Shown here piece by piece: positions 1 through 14,849 of a stretch of DNA of 64,000 bases (positions within the stretch are counted from its first letter, which is position 1; every line of letters begins with the position of its first letter). The translations under genes and the position numbers were made by a program. Under the pieces are notes generated by a model. The model was not told the DNA's origin and did no database searches. It saw nothing but the letters and a program-made list of their open reading frames with translations. The stretch comes from Ephydatia muelleri (lineage: Eukaryota; Porifera; Demospongiae; Spongillida; Spongillidae), in the NCBI GenBank assembly GCA_013339895.1, contig JABACO010000021.1, positions 6,441,161 through 6,505,160 of the forward strand, given 5' to 3'.

Positions 1-360
1 GTGTACTGACCCTCACCTCTCGTGTGTACTAACCCTCACCTCTCATGTGTACTGACCCCACCTCTCATGTGTACTGACCCTCACCTCTCGTGTGTACTAA
101 CCTCACCCTCTCATGTGTACTGACCTTACTTTTCGTGTGTACTGACCCTCACCTCTCATGTGTACTGACCCTCACCTCTCATGTGTACTGACCCCACCTC
201 TCATGTGTACTGACCCTCACCTCATGTGTACAGATCCTCACCTCTCATGTGTACTGACCCCACCTCTCATGTGTACTGACCCACACCTCATGTGTACAGA
301 TCCTCACCTCTCATGTGGGAACGTACCCTCACCTTTTGTGTGTACAGACCCCTCCCTCCC
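1..360. repeat. Minisatellite, about 23-bp unit
   Basis: Imperfect tandem copies of a unit close to GTGTACTGACCCTCACCTCT, with some units shortened (ACTGACCCCACCTCT) or varied (ACAGATCCTCACCTC). The array begins at the window edge, so its true length is unknown. It ends in a C-rich tract at about 358-377. The reading frame stays open across it because the unit lacks stops in that phase; I do not regard it as coding. Confidence 0.9.
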
Positions 361-601
361 CCCTCCCCCCCCCCCCTTATCTTGCACTAGTTGTGGTCAC
401 TCTGTTATGCATGACTTGATGAGTATGAGAAGAAATAAGCTGGCTATGCCATTGTCCATGAAATATTACCAGCATTGTTTACTATAATGGCTAGATAAAC
501 TGTTTGCTATCATACCAAACACTGTTGATGTTCTTACATAATGTTGTTACTGTTTCTAAGGAGGGTGGGATGTATCTGTCATTAGTTACCTGTCGCAAGT
601 G

Positions 602-965
602 TCTTTGCAATGGAACCTTGTTGTGGCTAAGCATTCTCTTTGCACAACGTTATGTTTGTGGGCACATTGGTACAGCCAGGCCTACCCTGCTGTCTTTGCA
701 TTGGAACCTTGTTGTGGCTAAGCATTCTCTTTGCACAACGTTATGTTTGTGGGCACATTGGTACAGCCAGGCCTACCCTGCTGTCTTTGCATTGGAACCT
801 TGTTGTGGCTAAGCATTCTCTTTGCACAACGTTATGTTTGTGGGCACATTGGTACAGCCAGGCCTACCCTGCTGTCTTTGCATTGGAACCTTGTTGTGGC
901 TAAGCATTCTCTTTGCACAACGTTATGTTTGTGGGCACATTGGTACAGCCAGGCCTACCCTGCTG
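602..965. repeat. Tandem repeat, four copies of a 91-bp unit
   Basis: Four near-identical 91-bp units start at 602, 693, 784 and 875, each containing GCACAACGTTATGTTTGTGG and ending in CCTACCCTGC. The first differs by TTGCAATGG against TTGCATTGG. Since 91 is not a multiple of three, an ORF through the array changes frame at each unit; the overlapping ORFs here are a product of the repeat. The high identity points to recent amplification. Confidence 0.95.
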
Positions 966-1771
966 GTCACCCTTGGAATGCGATGGTCACACCTCCCTGT
1001 TGCGGTTTTTCTGAACAGTCCTGACCTGTGTTACTGTACTCTGCACACATGTATACCCTCATCTGTGTTGCAGCCATCTCCATAATGTACATGGCCAAAC
1101 CTTGGGTGACTGTTAGCAGTATTGTGTGGTGGGACTGTGTCATTTGCACTCACAAGGTTTGAAGGTGGGACACTTCATTGCTACTTGTGTGTGGTCGAAA
1201 TCAGTTTACTTAAATATTATTTCTGGACCTGTAGGGAAGTGGCTCACGTCCTTGACAACAACAGACACTCAGTGATTTTGTATGTTGCATCTTATTCAGC
1301 TCATGCCATCTGCAATGCAAACATGATAGCTTGTGCTACTTAACAGTAACACAATACGATGGGGAGTAAAAGGACACTGCCATTTTAGTTGAGAGTGAGG
1401 AGGAGAGATATGGGAAAGAGGTGTGAAACACCATGTAATTGTATTCACAAGACAACACAACTACAAACTAGTGTGACACAAAGGGTAACATAAGCCACCT
1501 TCACAGGATTTAACTCTTTGACATTTGCGTGTACGGTGTACATCAAAGGGTATGGCAAATTCATTAGTTTTGTAACAACTTGTAGACAGCATTTCAAATA
1601 CCTTTCTGTCATCCCGAAGTCTGTATATGGTCATGAATAGTCAATGTGTACACTTCCTTGGCTACACAGGGGTTCATTAGGTTTGATCTTTGCGTTAGTT
1701 GTTGTCATAAAATATGTTCCTGTTATCTGCGTATTCCAGGGGATTGGTGGCAATTTTTTTATTCCCCCATT

Positions 1772-1873
1772 GCAGTTTGAAACCGTCTCTTGGGAGGTCT
1801 GTGTAGTTCAAAATGTCTGCATGCAGTTTGAAACCGTCTCTTGGGAGGTCTGTGTAGTTCAACATGTATGCAT
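1772..1873. repeat. Direct tandem duplication, 51-bp unit
   Basis: Two adjacent copies start at 1772 and 1823, each beginning GCAGTTTGAAACCGTCTCTT. They differ at two positions near the end (AAATGTCTGC against ACATGTATGC). No coding role is evident. Confidence 0.9.
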
Positions 1874-2840
1874 TGAATCATTGTTTCAACTAAAAAGATT
1901 GTTCGCTTCTGATGTTTATTTACATGTAGCAGAAGTCAATGGTAATTTTTAATTTTAACTAATTAATCCGATCCTTAGAACAAATAGTGAGTTCTACCCA
2001 CCTTATTATTGGTTGCTGGTAAACAGCCATTTACAATTTGTCTTGTAGCCACTCCTTGCTTTGAAGTTCTGTGCGGTGCTTGCAAAGCAATTCCTTGGTG
2101 TTGGTGTACAGTAGTTTCTCTATTCGTGGAATTTACTTTCCTATGTGGCTTGAAGAATTAATACTTGCAGATCCCAAAGGTCTGGTTGGGATCATCGTTT
2201 GTATAATAGATTAGAGGAGTGGTATCAGTGTGTGTGGTTAGGTACGTTGGGGAGGGGGTGCACCTCTGTATTACGTTAGACCTGAGACTTCTGAGGCATG
2301 GTTTCCTACCCCACCCCCCCCACCCCCACCACCCCCCCCCCCCCACTCCAACCCTTTTATATTTGGTTTCAATTCATTAGTTTTTTATTGGGGGGGGGGG
2401 GGGGGGGTCATGTATGTGGATTAGATTAGGCATATGGGTTCTTTAGGAGAACTTGTGGTTTGTGTACACTCTAAGTGGTCCACTGGATACAGTGGTCACC
2501 GCCCCATTGTGGTCAGTTCTGGAGGTCCTGATATACTTCTTGCGCCCTCTCTATATTGTGCCCACCTCGCATACATATAATTCTGACCCTGGCAGCTAGA
2601 CTGCATGCAATTATAGTAAGCCTGCGGGTTCATTGATACGTTAAATGAGTGGACTACATTGTAAGGGTGTTGGATGTGAGGCAGCACAGCTATGCAAGAA
2701 ATGTATGCATAGAATGTGCGATTGTGAGGTTTGAGTCCATTTAAGGCATTGTGGAGCAGGTACGCCTTTTAACCTACTTCCTTACCATAATGGGAGGGTT
2801 TTTCTGTGACCCCTGTGCAATGTGAGGCAGTGGTGCCACA

Positions 2841-3017
2841 CCTATGTGATATGAGGTTATGTGATATGAGGTAGTAATGTCACCTATGTGATATGAGGTA
2901 GTAATGTCATCTATGTGATATGAGGTAGTAATGTCATCTATGTGATATGAGGTCACCTATGTGATATGAGGTAGTAATGTCACCTATGTGATATGAGGTA
3001 GTAATGTCACACCTATG
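2841..3017. repeat. Minisatellite, 27-bp unit
   Basis: About six imperfect copies of a 27-bp unit containing TATGTGATATGAGGTAGTAA then TGTCACC or TGTCATC. Some units are truncated (ATGAGGTTATGTG, ATGAGGTCACC). Confidence 0.85.
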
Positions 3018-3897
3018 AGGTAGTGGTAGCATGTATGCACAGAGTATTGTTGGGTCTGTGCAACCTGCACTGGTGCTATGCAGAGACTGGGAGAGAGGCA
3101 AAGCAGCCGTGGGAGTAGGGTTGTGCACAAGGCAAAGCTTTTGTAAGCGCTGGCTATAGCACCACTCCCATTATGTGGGTGCAGCTGTTATGGCTCAGTT
3201 ATGAACTTTTTTTTTGCAAGGCTTAGAAACATGCCACAAGGCTTCGAACCATGCCACAAGGTGCAAGTGGGTGTGTACATCTTTTTGAATAGTGCACTAA
3301 TCAGGCGAAGGCTTTATCCTCTGAGTCGCTGGCAATATGCAATGAACCGAAGAGTGTAAATAAGCTTCCTTTTCAATAATAAATGCAAAATTGCGAGCAA
3401 AAATGTTCTATTTTTACACCTAGGCGTGTGTTTGTGTGCAGACCAGTGGTGAGAAATACTCTAAGCTAATTACTGGAGGTGTGATGTGGTACCCTGTACT
3501 GCAGATTTGTACAAGTGTCAGTTCGCAACATTCTATCTATAGCTGCATTTGACCCCTGGATATTATTAGCTAGTAATGGGGGGGGGGGGGGGGGGGGGGG
3601 CTGAGCCCTATTTCAATACCTGCATGCATAGGCCTTGTGCTGGTCAGTAGTGAGTGTCGAGGAAGACATGACAAAGGCAGTTCCTTTGTCACTGAATCAT
3701 GTGAACGAACTGTTTTCCTGGTCCAGGGTTCTGGTATGTGTGCAGCAGTTGTTATGGTACTCTAATGCAGTTACATTACATTACTGTAGGGAGCTTTAAT
3801 AGTTGCACTGTTGCGTAAATTCTGCAGAATGTTTGACCACTGCACTGCTATGTATTTGTAAGGGTCCTCTGTTAGGTACACTTTTGTTTGTGTTGGT

Positions 3898-3919
3898 GTG
3901 TGTGTGTGTGTGTGTGTGT

Positions 3920-3974
<55 letters not shown>
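3898..3974. repeat. (GT)n microsatellite
   Basis: An almost pure GT tract with a CACGTG-type interruption near 3920. Similar tracts lie at about 4768-4864 and 6757-6828. Cysteine/valine ORFs, and histidine/threonine ORFs on the other strand, across such tracts are translation shadows. Confidence 0.9.
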
Positions 3975-3978
<4 letters not shown>

Positions 3979-4794
3979 GTTCTGTTGGTTGGGCCCACTG
4001 AAATGTGCCTGACTTTAGGATTTTTGGAATGAAAAGGTCTGCACAAATATTGATTTTTAAGGATGTGAGACTTCCATATCCCCAACTCAATTGTGCCTTA
4101 GTCATTGCACAAAGGGCTGTGTTGTCTCAGAGTGCTCATTCATTCCAGTGGGATTTTTTGGAATTACAATATCAGTCCAATTTGTTTGCATACACTGCAC
4201 TGCATACGTGTGGTCTCAAAGCTCTATCTCAATCTGCTCAGAGATGTGTTCACGTATCCATGTTTGTGGGTACATACATGTTCATGCACTATGTGTACAC
4301 TGGTGGTCGCCTATATCCCAATGCTGACGGTCTTGTATTCGTGATTTTGATTGGAATTTATGTGTAGCACTAGCTCCCTGTGAAGAGAAATAGAGAGGCA
4401 GTATAGATATGTAGATACTGTATGTGTCTGAAATAGACGATGTAATTTGTGCCTGCTTCTTTGGCAGATTATGCTGTTTTCTCTCTAGCTATTGAGGTAT
4501 TTTAATTGCCTTTATAAGGCAGACACATGTCCTGGTAAGCAGAGACTATAGTCACAGTTGAGTGGGCAAACATTTTGGGGAGGAGGATTGCTTTGGTCTT
4601 CTGGAAGAGCTGTTCTGTGCAAGGCACTGTCTTTGCCTAGCCTAGCAGCTGTCAAAAACAATGAATGGTGATGAGTTCATGTGTCATGTGCTTGTTGTGA
4701 TACATGGAGTGGACACACTGATTGCTTTAATCAGTTTATTGCTGGATAGCTCTTTGAGTGAGTCAGTGTGTGTGAGTGTGTGTGTGTGCGTGTG

Positions 4795-4865
<71 letters not shown>

Positions 4866-6227
4866 GCGGCCTGCAAGCACATCTCACTATGTTCAATCCT
4901 GACAATTCAGGTGAATATTTGGACAGGGTGGAAGAAAGAACTGGTCCGTTGTTTGTAAATATGATGACATTGCTTTGAGTGTTGTTTAAGGGTTCTGTGT
5001 CCATAGTGTGTCTTCCATTGGTTCTTGTACGATGAATGTTTTGAATATTTGAGAATCTCACTGGCAGTCATATTCAAATGGAGCCGCACCATTTAGTAAG
5101 GAAAGCTCAGTACGGAAGGGGCTGGTTATCTCTACAGTAACCTCCCTCATCCCCCATGAAAACAGTCGCCTGACAGTGGGTACTGTACCATGATACGAAT
5201 GGCACTGGAATGCCAGTTTGGTATGGTGTTTCACTTCTCTTGAAATGCCGGCATCAATAGGGGGATAGTTTATGGATTGCAATCAGCATACTCCCACTAA
5301 TTAACTAATCAGAAATCGATCACACAAATGTATTGTATGGTCATGGAGACATATGCTTTTCCACATGACACGAGGTATATGGAGAATTGGCTGCATAACC
5401 CGCCCCCTCAGATACACTAAGTGTTCGTGGGTAATTGGTTAGACCTGTACAACTATTGATGCCTTTAGTTACCATTAAAGTAGTATTGGCATATTGAATT
5501 GTGTTATCTGTATTTGATATCAAACCCTTAATATAATATGTGTGTTCTTAATCAATATGAAATCAGATAATTGTTCCAAAAATCATGAGGTGACCTCTTA
5601 AAAGACAAGCAAGGCCACCTAGTAAGTACTAGAGGGGAGGGGCTTAACATGTCCTAGATAAGCAGAGCTTCCAGCTGGTGTAAGCAAAGTAAAGAGAGTA
5701 CCAAAGTGCTTCCAACCAAGTGTGCCCCGACATAGGGGTTCCCTACTTACACACTGCATCGCAGTGTGCTGCATTTCTGACTTGATCGTGTGTTTTCACC
5801 CACTGGAGGCTTCTGAGTGTATTGGAAGCAATTACATGGCACATGTTCTCTGTATCTCAAACAGGTGTTCTGTTGTGTACTGTTTATCAAAGGCTACCTT
5901 GTGGGTGTTTGTGCTGTCCCGTCGGACAAGTTCGTTCCCACAGCGGGTTGCCAGGCATCGCCCTGTGTAACATGACTTCTAAACGTTTCATCACAGCAGC
6001 TGCTCAGCCCACCCTTTCCTGTCCAGGCTTTCATCTCTTCCCATTCAGCTGATAGTGCTGCCTGAGCACTTCTCAGTCCTTCTTTTAAAAGAGACTGCTT
6101 TCTGATTGGCAGTTGCACATAGACGGGACGGGAGGTATTTGTGGATTGCTTGTCTGGTTACCACTTGTTCGCGTATTTGTGGAATGCCTGGCGTTTTGGG
6201 ACAGTGTTCAGGGTTTCTGTGTTGCAG

Positions 6228-6319
6228 TTTTGGAGTTCTTGAAGCACAACCACAACCTGAGGACTCTTAAACATGTGCACCTCGGTGTTAATGGATTGGC
6301 ATTCAGTTATTACCTCCTG
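6228..6319 (+). CDS. Possible internal exon of an unidentified gene
   Basis: The segment is bounded by a good acceptor (CTGTGTTGCAG) and donor (CTCCTG followed by GTAAGG). It is open in one frame, reading VLEFLKHNHNLRTLKHVHLG and then VNGLAFSYYLL. The spacing of leucines resembles a single leucine-rich repeat, but 31 residues are too few to assign a family. No adjoining exon was recognised on either side. It could belong to a gene ending before MED4, to MED4 itself, or be chance. Confidence 0.3.
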
Positions 6320-6782
6320 GTAAGGCTTAGGGTCCAGACAGCTGTGCTTTTAGTGAGGTGATAACTGTTGTGATAGTGGCGCTAGCAGCTGCTTGTGTGG
6401 CCTCTTTAGTAGGCGCTGGTGTCAAATTTGTGAGTATTGCATTTATGTGTAAGCAATAGGGCAACAACCTTTGACTCAGCTGTGTATTCTTGCTGGCGTG
6501 GGACTTCAGTTCTTTTCCACCTTCTATTTATCCTAAATGATGGGGAGGGTCTGTTAGGAAAGTCTTGCCAGGTAATCTGGCAAAGAGGTGTACAAGGACT
6601 GCTGTGGGAAACGGATGCAATTGAATTGTTTTGCACCCAAGTGCCCAGAGGCTGGTCCAAATACCTCCATAAAAGTCGTCTAAGCGCTGTTGTTGACGAG
6701 GTCGGATAAAAGTACGTGCATCCAAAATGTCTGAATACAGGTTTGTGATACATGCTCTCTGTGTGTGTGTGTGTGTGGGTGT

Positions 6783-6828
<46 letters not shown>

Positions 6829-7267
6829 TAGCGTGCGAGTACGAACAAAAATGTCTTTGTGATTGGTCAACCCTAGTCATAACTGAAGTGATGACATAAC
6901 GGGAAACCCTGACCTCCATTATGGGTGGCGAGAAGGTTTATTTCGACTGGTCGTTTTTTGAGTACTAGGTGACTCACATCCTTTCACGGGTATCAAGAAG
7001 ACCCTAGCACACATGAGTCAAGTCTACAGGGTGTTGTGGAGGGGGGGAGAGGCAGTGAAAACCATCAGTTGGCTGTGGGTACATAGAATGACTTGCAAAT
7101 TGTGACATCAGCAATTAAACATGTTGAGTTTGAAAGCAATAGACATTTCTTGATTATTTTGTGCATTCCCTATAAGGCAGCATAGTCATGTTGTTTTTGT
7201 TTTTGGCAGTACACTCTGTGACAGCAGCTGTTGCATCCTATCTGTGTGTGTGTGTGTGTGTTTACTG

Positions 7268-7281
7268 GTTACCATGGCAAC
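7268..7281. promoter_or_regulatory. RFX X-box-like palindrome
   Basis: GTTACCATGGCAAC fits the two-half-site RFX consensus GTTRCCATGGYAAC at every position. It lies 37 bp upstream of a MED4 coding exon, so it is intronic if the MED4 model is right. No transcription start is visible beside it, and function is unproven. Confidence 0.4.
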
Positions 7282-7318
7282 TGTAGTGGCAGTGTAGCTC
7301 TGACCTTCATTCCCTCAG

Positions 7319-9506
7319 GTGACCCAAGGAGACCATATCCAGTCGATAGTGAAATGAGGGCAGGCTGGCTGGGTAGACTGACTTCCAACCAACCAGAGAA
7401 GGGATTTGTCCCGCTCAACACAGTGGAGAAGAAGAAAGTGCAGCAAGATGTTGTGCCCATGGTGCCAATTCAAGGTACTACTGACCTACCATCTCCTCTT
7501 GCAATAAGAGCACATGTACACCACCTATTTCAGTATGGCCTGGGGACGAGTTATGTTGGGGCTGAAGTGTGGGCAGACATCTGGGTTGGTTTCTTTGATG
7601 TTTCTGTCAACAGGAAGGCCTCATGTTAAGAGTGTACATGTAGAGTGACATCCCATTTGGAGTGGGTGTCTGCTGTGTGGTTTACTGGATACAGTATCAG
7701 ACATCTAATCAATGTGGTTGCTTCAGGGCCCATGAGGATCTGGTATTTGTCTGCTTAAGAGTAATTATTGATGGCCCCTGGCCCTTCTCCCATACTCATA
7801 TGGGCCAGTGTTCTGTTGCCAACAGATACACATGCAGCTTCCTCAAGTTATTGAGACTAATGTTGCTTAATGTTTTGGGGGAGGGAAGTGGGTTTGTGTG
7901 CATGTGGGTCTTCATCAAGAATGACTATTCTCCTGATGATGGACATGTCTGTGTGTGGGTTGTCACAACCTGTTTGGGGGAATGGCGTCACTGCCCCCCC
8001 CCCCCCCCCCACAAGTTGTCACAACCTGTTTTGGGGAAATGGTGTCACTGCCCACCCCACAAATTGGATGTGTATTAATGTGATTGTGTCACTGAGGGTT
8101 GTGACATGTTTTTTTTTTCAGATCGTCACATTCCATTGGTAGTTCTCAACTACATGTACATAATTGATTGATTGTGGGGTCTCAAGCAGATACCCATCAC
8201 AAAACTAAGGTTTGTGTTGGTCAGAAGGCGGGGGCGGGAAGGGTTACTGCGCCCATTCGCCCTATTAGATACCCATCACAAAACTATTGCAGAAAAGTGC
8301 GTCATTCCCAGGGAAAGCCCATTAGCCCTATTTTTAGAACTCTAGTAACGGCTTGCTTCGACCGGAAGTGCGGTCTGTTTAAATAATACAGTGACCTTGT
8401 ACTCGACAGTCCAATTGCAGCTGTATCATTTGAGTTGATCTTTCGAAATTCACCGAAGCGATGAAAGTAGACAGCCACGTTGTCAAAAAGTACGCCAAGC
8501 TTGCGTACAAGAGATTCGACATGTGCGTCAGCACTTTATTCAATCCTTTTGCCGGGGTGCTGTACACGGTCGCCACTTTAGAGAAAGCACCGGAGAAACG
8601 CAACTCTCGACCCTCCAGTAGGACCGCGAGCTCTACGATGGCCTAACGCCTTTTGATGGACGCGTCGCGCGAATGTGTTTTGCACTTCTGTTTGAAGAGC
8701 AGTGATGGGAACGGCCGTGGTTCCATCTCATTTCGTATCATCAACACTCCATTGGCAGCCTTGTTATATTATGTTGTGAGGTTCGGTGAGAGACTCTTAC
8801 GGATTCTGGACAGTGAAAGAATTAACTGAAGTTGTACATTAGAGCAATTCTGTTGTGATTGTTCGTGTGTAATGCACCTTGGCATTTGATTCTCGTTGAG
8901 ACCGTTTTGTACGTTATTGACGCCGCATGTTCTCGCCTCTACGCTACGAGTTGGTAATTTGTACGAATCGAATTCTATCAATCGTTTGCACTTTTCGTGC
9001 ACGCACACGTGGGTCAAAGGCGTATTTCGAAATTAGTGCATGAGTAGAACGGTAGTAGATCCTTACTGATATATACCATAACCAATTTCCCCTCTTTGTG
9101 GCTACAAATTTGAACGTTCAAATTGGGGCGCATGCGCCTTGTACTTTTATGTGCGTATGCATGTTCACGTTTTTCACACAAAGTTGACAGACCCGCCGTT
9201 ATCTTTGGACGAAATATGCGTTTCCAATAATACACAAGATGCGTACAGTTGCGGCATTAATTAGCACTGCGCACTCGGTTTCATTTCGCCGCAGGTACTA
9301 AGGCCGTTATCTCCGCTGGACTGAACACTGGAGGAGGATTTAACCCTTTTACTTCCGACAACCAAGCTTTTCAAAGCATGGTTAGCAGTGTTCTGGGGTG
9401 GATTATAAGTGTGCAGTTGTTCAAGCACAGCTTTCTCTTTCAGACTTTTGAAGAAGCAGAGATAATGTCAGAAGACAGTTCGCCATCGTCATCAGATGAA
9501 GTTTAA
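7319..9506 (+). CDS. MED4: Mediator complex subunit 4, C-terminal exons (partial)
   Basis: MED4 is a middle-module subunit of the nuclear Mediator complex, which links transcription factors to RNA polymerase II. Three exons fit together: 7319-7474, 9295-9380 and 9444-9506 (stop TAA). Phases agree: the first ends in CAAG before GTACTA, the second opens GT ACT AAG, and the third starts in phase 0. The first encodes GDPRRPYPVDSEMRAGWLG, matching the family signature GDPRRPYPTDLEMRSGLLG from vertebrate MED4. The last encodes EIMSEDSSPSSSDEV and stop, matching the acidic-serine MED4 tail. The middle exon encodes AGLNTGGGFNPF. The glycine before DPRRPYP is split, so an upstream exon must exist; it and the N-terminal coiled-coil exons were not found. 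The 1.8-kb intron 7475-9294 holds a CpG-rich segment and a small ORF. Confidence 0.85.
8361..8370 (+). promoter_or_regulatory. ETS-type site in a CpG-rich segment
   Basis: ACCGGAAGTG matches the core ETS/GABP motif. It lies in DNA with more CpG than its surroundings (about 8220-8700; see GGCGGGGGCGGGAAGG near 8226). It is 91 bp upstream of the ATG of the small ORF at 8461. This arrangement is typical of TATA-less animal promoters, but no transcript evidence exists here. Confidence 0.4.
8461..8646 (+). CDS. Small ORF of unknown function inside a MED4 intron
   Basis: An ATG-initiated 61-residue ORF lies between MED4 coding exons on the same strand. It begins MKVDSHVVKKYAKLAYKRFD and ends RPSSRTASSTMA. 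Residues 21-40 are moderately hydrophobic (MCVSTLFNPFAGVLYTVATL) and could form one helix; the tail is basic and serine-rich. Composition is balanced, unlike the repeat-derived ORFs of this window, and the region is CpG-rich with an ETS site upstream. I do not recognise the protein. It could be a nested small gene, the first exon of another transcript, an alternative MED4 exon, or chance. Confidence 0.35.
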   Translation: MKVDSHVVKKYAKLAYKRFDMCVSTLFNPFAGVLYTVATLEKAPEKRNSRPSSRTASSTMA

Positions 9507-10137
9507 AAACTTTCAGTGTGTACCCACAGTAATGTGTATACGCTTCATTGCCATAAAATTACGTAACAAAATGCGATTGAGCACAAGACGCGTATTGAAT
9601 GAGTCTGAAGGCAACGATATTGTGACTCGTTCGGCCGTAATGCAGCTACCAACGTCAAACCCCCACGGGGCAGGGTCGGGGATTTGATATTATTTGACGC
9701 GGGTTAGGACCCGGGGAGTTTCGGTGTTTGACGTGAAAATTTATACAGTTCGATAGTCAAATTGCCGGGTAACGAATCCCGATATTATCTCTGGGGTGCA
9801 TATATTGGTGAGAAATGGCACTTGTTAGAGAGACCCATTTTAGCATAGATTTTATCGGTATTAGATACGATCATTGTTGTTACGCGCGCTCGTAAGTTTA
9901 AGTGTATAGGAAACGAGTTGTGCACTTTTTAAGTGACTAAATGACGACTGCGCCGTACTCTGTGTGTCTTCATTTCTGTAAGTGCAAACATAGATTAGTG
10001 GTGGAACTATCTGCAGGGCTGGATCGCCCAGTACATGTGCCGTCTCGGTGAAATTTTCGTCGCAGTTGTTTGGGTTTGTTTTTTTTTTTTTGTTTTTTTT
10101 TTTAATACGTAATGAATAACATTGTTAACTTCAAAAC
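9507..10137. other. Intergenic region between MED4 and the aldo-keto reductase
   Basis: CpG-containing, moderately A/T-rich DNA. It must hold the 3' end of MED4 and the promoter of the reductase. No TATA box or clear polyadenylation signal stands out. A T-rich stretch (about 10079-10103) precedes the reductase start codon by 35 bp. Confidence 0.5.

Positions 10138-14849
<4,712 letters not shown>

Larger units (their letters stand above)
1..7318. other. Repeat-rich 5' region without an identified gene
   Basis: Outside the listed repeats this stretch holds poly-C and poly-G runs (about 2322-2345, 2391-2407, 3579-3600) and otherwise unremarkable A/T-balanced DNA. The amino-terminal exons of MED4 should lie upstream of 7319 on the plus strand, but I could not find a match to the conserved coiled-coil part of that protein here. 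They may be too diverged to recognise by eye, or lie before the window. One splice-flanked open stretch at 6228-6319 is listed separately. Confidence 0.6.

Noticed and set aside
3771..4105. Cys/Val-rich and His/Thr-rich ORFs here and at every (GT)n or (CA)n tract
   Set aside because: They are translations of dinucleotide repeats; no splice context or homology supports them.
4881..4910. Exon reading LQAHLTMFNPDNSG before GTGAAT
   Set aside because: There is no credible acceptor and no recognised homology.
5894..6118. Minus-strand helical ORF (KEGLRSAQAALSAEWEEMKA)
   Set aside because: Balanced composition but no clear splice sites, start context or known family; too weak to list.
7210..7250. 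MED4 exon reading HSVTAAVASYL after a GGCAG acceptor
   Set aside because: It faintly recalls the human AHRISASNAV segment, but no donor or continuation to the expected residues before GDPRRPYP could be found.
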